Assembly (NCBI GenBank): GCA_028866335.1
Contig: JAGWIL010000017.1
Coordinates: 1-17,526, forward strand
From: Rhodospirillales bacterium
GTDB lineage: Bacteria > Pseudomonadota > Alphaproteobacteria > Acetobacterales > Acetobacteraceae
Length of the DNA: 17,526 bases
Reading direction: 5' to 3'
The position numbers were made by a program, and so were the translations under genes. Below, piece by piece: positions 13,937-17,526 of this stretch (its first letter is position 1; every line of letters starts with the position of its first letter). The notes beneath the pieces were generated by a model that ran no database searches, had not been told where the DNA came from, and saw only the letters and a list, made by a program, of their open reading frames with translations.

Positions 13937-14776
13937 ATGGACATTGCCGCGGCCAAGACATTTTTGGAAATTGTTAAAACTGGCAGTTTCGTTAATGCCG
14001 CTACCAACTTGCATGTGACACAGACCGCCATCAGCGCGCGAATACGCGTACTTGAAGAAGATTTGGGTTGCCGCCTGTTCATTCGGACAAAAACCGGCGT
14101 GACATTGACCCAAGCAGGGCAGAGCTTCATCCGTTATGCTTCGATTTTTGTACAGAATTGGGAAAGAGCCCGGCGCAGCATAGCTATCGCGGTTGAACAA
14201 ACCGCTACGGTAACCTTGGGCGCGGAACTAATCGTTTCCAACCCGATGGTCCAGAATTGGTTGCGTTGGATGCGGACACAATATCCTGACCATGCTGTCC
14301 GGGCACAGATCGATTATCCTGTACGACTGATTGAGGAACTGCTTGCCGGGAGAATCGACCTGGCAGTGGTTTACGGCAGCCGGAACCATCCAGATTTGGT
14401 GGCGGAAGTGTTGATTGAAGAAAAACTGGTTTTGGTGGAGGTCGGCCCGGAGAAGCAGGTGCCAGATACAGCAAACTATGTCGCTATCGACTGGGGAGAG
14501 AGTTTTGCGCAAGCCTTCCGCGCGGCTTTTCCTGAACACCCCCATCCTTCGGTCACTGTTAATTTCGGCCCGGTGGCATTAGATTATCTTTTGTCGGTTG
14601 GCGGCACCGCCTATCTGCGCATGATGGTCGCAAAACCCCTGCTTGCGGCAGGACGTGCGCGGCTTGTGGGCAATGCGCCGCAATTTCCTTATTCAATTCA
14701 CGCTCTCTACTCTGCGCACGCCGATGAGAGTGTCATCCAACTCATGCGCCAGGCGGTACGTGCAGCATTGCTTTAA
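13937..14776 (+). CDS. LysR-type transcriptional regulator
   Basis: This 279-residue regulator has a LysR N-terminal winged helix (KTFLEIVKTGSFVNAATNLH, then TQTAISARIRVLEEDLGCRL and FIRTKTGVTLTQAGQSFI, residues 6-66) and a substrate-binding domain of about 90-275 that is slightly short. No good ribosome site is visible before the ATG, although the start agrees with the family N-terminus. It ends within the last codons of the convergent TDT transporter gene (35-base overlap), so mutual antisense effects are possible. Its target is not evident: there is no divergent partner, because the DNA upstream is the scar of the truncated IS. It may act on the transporter/dienelactone hydrolase pair downstream, whose spacer carries operator-like repeats. 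Confidence 0.88.
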   Translation: MDIAAAKTFLEIVKTGSFVNAATNLHVTQTAISARIRVLEEDLGCRLFIRTKTGVTLTQAGQSFIRYASIFVQNWERARRSIAIAVEQTATVTLGAELIVSNPMVQNWLRWMRTQYPDHAVRAQIDYPVRLIEELLAGRIDLAVVYGSRNHPDLVAEVLIEEKLVLVEVGPEKQVPDTANYVAIDWGESFAQAFRAAFPEHPHPSVTVNFGPVALDYLLSVGGTAYLRMMVAKPLLAAGRARLVGNAPQFPYSIHALYSAHADESVIQLMRQAVRAALL

Positions 14777-15782
14777 GTTCGTCGGGCGTCTCATGACACC
14801 GAAAGGCTTGGGCAAACCTTATTACCAGAAGGCGCAGCGTTGCCAAAAAAATGATACCAACGATGATATTCGCGGCGATAAACACTACAGGCGCCAATAT
14901 CTGTGCCGGACCATTGCTGCCGCGTGAAAGCATGATGAGGAAGGTGGAGGCGAGAGAGGCGGCGCCGAATGTAAACGCCCAGTAGGATGGCCCGAAGGGT
15001 TGTGCTCTTATCCAGCTTATCATCCGGAAAATAACAAGTGCCTGCAAAACAGAATAGCCGGCGAGAGCACTTGCCATCAGGTCTGGGTGCCCTGATGTGA
15101 TGCTGAGATAGGTGACGCTACCCACGGCCGGCGGTGCGAACTGGATGCCTAGCGAAGGGCGCTGGGCTTGCGGTATCTGGTCAACAGCATAAAGCCGGTG
15201 GGCAAGCACGGATTCTATTGCAAGCCAGGAGAATAGGCCTGCTCCGAAAGCCAGTTGCCCCCATTGCGGGAAGCCAAGCCTGGCGGCGATTGTGCCCATC
15301 ACGAAGGACCCTGCGACCGTAGGAAGATAAAGTATGGCCGTGGTGTTGTCGTGCTGGCGATCGCTTTTCCAGATCGCTCCCGTCTGCCAGACGGCGTAGC
15401 CAAGGGTACAAAGGGCGCTCACCAAGAACAGCGCAATAGCAAAGCTCTGGCTATAGGGCGCAGCGATACCGGCCACAAGCATCGAGGAAATACCAATAAG
15501 GCCGATAAGGCTGCAATTAATCGGGTGATTAAGTTCATGTATCGCCTTGGCGCGTGCAAAAGTCCATTTGCAGATATAAAGCAATAGCAAACCTACCCAG
15601 ATACATACGGCGATACCGTTGATGGCAATACTGATAATACTTGGCAGAAGCCAAACTTTATGCGCAACGGACCAGGCATTGCCAAGCCCAGCCAAGCCCA
15701 GAACCATGCTGAAATAGGACACGGGGACCGCGGGAGCTTTGGCCAGCCCGGCTACTGTTTGCGCAAGGCGTGTATTGTTCAT
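14742..15782 (-). CDS. TDT-family transporter (TehA/SLAC1-type anion channel fold)
   Basis: This 346-residue membrane protein has about ten hydrophobic segments, the fold of the tellurite-resistance/dicarboxylate transporter family. The opening VPVSYFSMVLGLAGLGNAW (residues 19-37) is the family signature; later markers are FPQWGQLAFGAGLFSWLAIE, the APPAVGSVTYL segment, and PFGPSYWAFTFGAASLAS near 265-290. Members carry anions or small acids and some affect tellurite tolerance. The start at 15782 is chosen from the family N-terminus; the longer frame to 15953 runs through an AT-rich promoter region, and no strong ribosome site is present. The gene is divergent from dienelactone hydrolase and overlaps the LysR gene at its 3' end. 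A truncated relative lies behind the nsrR-like pseudogene. Confidence 0.9.
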   Translation of the reverse strand: MNNTRLAQTVAGLAKAPAVPVSYFSMVLGLAGLGNAWSVAHKVWLLPSIISIAINGIAVCIWVGLLLLYICKWTFARAKAIHELNHPINCSLIGLIGISSMLVAGIAAPYSQSFAIALFLVSALCTLGYAVWQTGAIWKSDRQHDNTTAILYLPTVAGSFVMGTIAARLGFPQWGQLAFGAGLFSWLAIESVLAHRLYAVDQIPQAQRPSLGIQFAPPAVGSVTYLSITSGHPDLMASALAGYSVLQALVIFRMISWIRAQPFGPSYWAFTFGAASLASTFLIMLSRGSNGPAQILAPVVFIAANIIVGIIFLATLRLLVIRFAQAFRCHETPDELKAMLHVPPGA

Positions 15783-15817
15783 GTGGTATGTCTCAATGCA
15801 AAAGCACGGACTCTCAA

Positions 15818-15921
15818 GATCATAATTTTGCATTTGGTAAGCAAAAATTATGATCGGGCATTTTCTCCGATGCCTGATATCGTAAGAAGAAAATTTGCGG
15901 TTATCGATCAAAATAATGATC
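15818..15921. promoter_or_regulatory. Three related operator-like motifs in a divergent promoter
   Basis: GATCATAATTTTGC (15818-15831) and GCAAAAATTATGATC (15841-15855) form an almost perfect inverted repeat, one base apart in length, with a 9-base spacer. GATCAAAATAATGATC (15906-15921) repeats the inverted form. The 276-base spacer between the TDT start (15782) and the hydrolase start (16059) is AT-rich. These look like binding sites of one regulator controlling both genes. Confidence 0.55.
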
Positions 15922-16058
15922 TTGTAAAAAAAGCATCCATGGAGACAAATCATTGCAGGCGGAATTTTGCTGCCTCTGCAATCCTGCTACGCTGCGCAAA
16001 GGAATTTTTTGTTTCTTTGATTTTTTGCTGCCACATAAAACTCTAAAGGAATGATTTT

Positions 16059-16736
16059 GTGACTGATATATTTAAGCTTAAATCCAAAATCGACGGTTTT
16101 GAATTCACTGCTCTCCATGCACACCCTGCAGGTGCACGACGAGGTGGAGTAATTGTTATCCAGGAGGTTTTGGGGATCAATGAAGATATAAAGCGTGATG
16201 TTGAGAGATGGGCTTCGCTTGGCTTTGAAGTGATTGCCCCTTCCATGTTCGATCGTCAGGATTATGGATTTGTTGCGAATCATGATGCCGCTGGCCTTCA
16301 GCTCGGCTTTAAATATGCGGATGAGAATGGCGATGATAATCCGATCTCGGATGTGCAGGCATGTATCGACGCTTTAAAAAATAAAGGGCCGGTCTATCTT
16401 GTAGGCTATTGCTACGGGGGCACGATCACTTGGCGTGCGGCAGCACGTACAAAAGGCCTTGCCGCCGCCTCCAGTTACTATGGCGCGGGAGTGGCTGCAT
16501 CAGCTAATCTTCAGCCGTCCTGCCCAATCATCTGCCATTTCGGTGCCAACGACCCATATATATCCGCCGGGGAAAGTAAAGCTGCAATCAAGGCTGCTCA
16601 TCCAGGCGTGGAGGTCTACGTTTATGGCAACTCAGGTCACGGATTTAACAATGAGGGACCGGATGCTGATCCAACCGATGTGAAGACAGCGCGTGAACGG
16701 ACGCTTGCGCTTTTCGAGGCTAATTCAGGAGGTTGA
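16059..16736 (+). CDS. Dienelactone hydrolase family protein
   Basis: This 225-residue alpha/beta hydrolase has the dienelactone hydrolase triad visible: Cys118 in GYCYGG, Asp165 in ANDPYI and His194 in NSGHGF, with Glu36 in QEVLGIN as the activating acid. The length is typical. Such enzymes hydrolyse dienelactones in chloro-aromatic degradation, but many chromosomal members act on other esters or lactones. The GTG start at 16059 has TAAAGGA eight bases upstream. The gene is divergent from the TDT transporter, with shared operator-like repeats, so uptake and hydrolysis of one compound may be linked. No other aromatic-degradation genes are present. A terminator follows about 100 bases after the stop. 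Confidence 0.92.
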   Translation: MTDIFKLKSKIDGFEFTALHAHPAGARRGGVIVIQEVLGINEDIKRDVERWASLGFEVIAPSMFDRQDYGFVANHDAAGLQLGFKYADENGDDNPISDVQACIDALKNKGPVYLVGYCYGGTITWRAAARTKGLAAASSYYGAGVAASANLQPSCPIICHFGANDPYISAGESKAAIKAAHPGVEVYVYGNSGHGFNNEGPDADPTDVKTARERTLALFEANSGG

Positions 16737-16835
16737 ATCGGAGTTTGCTTTCTCCAAGGCGAGGCTAACTATGAATAGGTTTTTCTACTCATAGGTGATG
16801 GCTGCCGCAGGCAAAGGTTCTTGGGCGCAAGGTAT

Positions 16836-16871
16836 AAAAAACGCCACGCTACCATTAGCGCGACGTTTTTT
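16836..16871. terminator. Bidirectional terminator between hydrolase and gcl remnant
   Basis: AAAAAACG (16836-16843) pairs with CGTTTTTT (16864-16871), with an inner CGCT/AGCG stem separated by a 3-base mismatch on each side and a 6-base loop. The A- and T-runs allow use from both sides. A further short dyad, AAGCGTT-A-AACGCTT (16877-16891), lies next to it, just before the gcl stop. Confidence 0.75.
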
Positions 16872-16898
16872 AACGTAAGCGTTAAACGCTTTTGGGTA

Positions 16899-17209
16899 TT
16901 AGGATGTTGTGAGCGACGGGTCGAGGCAAAGCACTTCCTCGAACTCGTTGATCTCGGTGCCCGTTGCGATGTTCGTCACGCGCTCAAGGATGAATTCGAG
17001 CACGACCGGCACCTGATGTTCTTCCATCAACTGCTGAGCGCGAACAAACGCGTCCTTGAACTCGTTAGGTGTTTTAACGCGGATGCCCTTGCAACCCAGG
17101 CCTTCAGCAACGGCGACGTGGTCGACGCCATAACCCGGCACGGAATCGCTGCCTTCCGTAGCGTTGATGTTTTCAAATGCGAGGCTGACCTCGTAATCCA
17201 TCTGGAAAC
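16899..17209 (-). pseudogene. gcl: Glyoxylate carboligase, C-terminal remnant
   Basis: The minus-strand frame gives about 103 family-like residues: [36 protein letters not shown], then [20 protein letters not shown] and [13 protein letters not shown]. This is the end of the ThDP-dependent enzyme that joins two glyoxylates into tartronate semialdehyde. The complete enzyme has about 590 residues, so more than 80% is missing. The similarity stops at about 17205-17209, where an IS3-family end begins. An ATG at 17240 lies inside the IS remnant and would give a 113-residue fusion, but nothing suggests that it is used. The ThDP core domain is only partly present, so no enzyme activity is expected. 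Confidence 0.85.
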
Positions 17210-17377
17210 TGGCAAGCCCCCGATGAGTGGTCCACTTCATATGTAGTTAATCCGGTGGTTTTGGGCCGTGGCTGCTTTGAACGAGGCCGCGTTTCTGTGA
17301 ACCTGCTGCCCTTCATAAGCCCGCCTCCTTGAGACAGACACTACCTCAAAACGGGTACATTTCAGGGGAGCACGTCA
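17210..17377 (-). mobile_element. Internally deleted IS3-family element (about 168 bp)
   Basis: Reading the minus strand from 17377, the left end TGACGTGCTCCCC leads to a ribosome site (AAGGAGG) and an orfA start at 17316, MKGSRFTE, as in IS3-family OrfA. It then jumps, in frame, to what looks like an OrfB tail ([12 protein letters not shown]) and an opposite end beginning TGGCAAGCCCCC at 17210. The two ends agree at about 14 of 25 positions. The whole transposase interior is missing. I saw no target-site duplication. Confidence 0.5.
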
Positions 17378-17379
17378 GG

Positions 17380-17526
17380 CAGTATGGCCGCTACGGCTAT
17401 CGGCGCATCACAGCACTACTGCACCAGGCGGGCGAAGCAGCCCTCAAGGTTCCGGCAACGCACAGCGTTGCGGGAAGGGCTGCGGAGGGTGGGCCGTTAA
17501 CAAGAAACGCGTGGCGCGCATTTGGC
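17380..17526 (+). pseudogene. IS3-family transposase OrfB fragment, interrupted
   Basis: From 17380 the frame reads QYGRYGYRRITALLHQAG, the HTH_21 region of IS407-group OrfB and related to the same stretch in the IS at 12.9-13.8 kb. After 17433 a 56-base foreign sequence intervenes. The OrfB sequence then resumes in another frame as GWAVNKKRVARIW up to the window edge. The 5' part is cut exactly at the end of the neighbouring deleted IS (17377), so one IS probably landed in the other. Confidence 0.75.
17434..17489. repeat. 56-bp palindromic insert in orfB
   Basis: The insert lies between the codons for HQAG and WAVNKK. It can fold into a hairpin: GCAGCCCT (17437-17444) with AGGGCTGC (17476-17483), and inside it GCAACGC (17455-17461) with GCGTTGC (17465-17471) around ACA. 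Its length, 56, is not a multiple of three. It resembles a small palindromic mobile sequence of the REP or similar kind. Confidence 0.55.

Noticed and set aside
1..17526. CRISPR arrays, rRNA or complete tRNA genes
   Set aside because: No regularly spaced direct repeats, no rRNA signatures and no complete cloverleaf were seen; only a ten-base tRNA-end-like sequence at 2568-2577.

Overview
The window is mosaic proteobacterial DNA, most probably from an alphaproteobacterium. The evidence is the serine recombinase type, the Rrf2/NsrR-like relics, the SDR/LysR/EamA gene style and the IS407-group insertion sequences. GC-rich genes alternate with AT-richer islands (about 5.5-5.75 kb and 15.8-16.1 kb). 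I cannot fix the genus; an acetic-acid-bacterial or sphingomonad-like host would fit. No rRNA, complete tRNA or CRISPR array is visible. The region looks accessory and much rearranged: it holds one integrase-type recombinase, at least three IS3-family remnants and several decayed genes. Layout, left to right: (1) 1-1830: the 3' end of an Orn/Lys/Arg decarboxylase converges, over a strong shared terminator, on a basic amino acid antiporter whose upstream region carries a textbook FNR/CRP-type box correctly spaced from a -10 hexamer. This is a decarboxylase/antiporter pair, probably induced at low oxygen. (2) 2060-5514: an Rrf2 regulator relic with two stop codons, a large serine recombinase whose 3' end sits on a tRNA-3'-end-like sequence, a nested palindrome, and two or three small genes I do not recognise. 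This may be the remains of an integrated element. (3) 5851-8203: a nitric-oxide-defence locus. A truncated haemoglobin and the flavohaemoglobin Hmp overlap by ATGA and face a divergent nsrR-like gene across a 97-bp region holding two NsrR-type dyads. The nsrR-like gene is broken by a frameshift and by deletions, and is followed, again through an ATGA overlap, by a truncated TDT/TehA-type transporter start. (4) 8222-9007: an inositol-monophosphatase-family protein, with a bidirectional terminator after it. (5) 9041-12749: a three-gene minus-strand operon (SDR, EamA-type exporter, SDR) with a divergent LysR regulator and an operator-like inverted repeat next to the LysR start. (6) 12877-13870: a 3'-truncated IS407-group element fused to the first dozen codons of another Rrf2-type gene. 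(7) 13937-16736: a LysR gene overlapping tail-to-tail with an intact TDT (TehA/SLAC1-type) transporter, then a dienelactone hydrolase divergent from it. The AT-rich spacer between them carries three related operator-like motifs. (8) 16899-17526: the C-terminal end of glyoxylate carboligase, cut by an internally deleted IS3-family element, which abuts an orfB fragment of another IS that is itself interrupted by a 56-bp hairpin sequence. The recurring theme is lost regulation. Three Rrf2 relics occur within 12 kb, while the effector genes around them (hmp, the truncated globin, a TDT transporter) stay intact. Family assignments come from reading motifs; no database search was possible.
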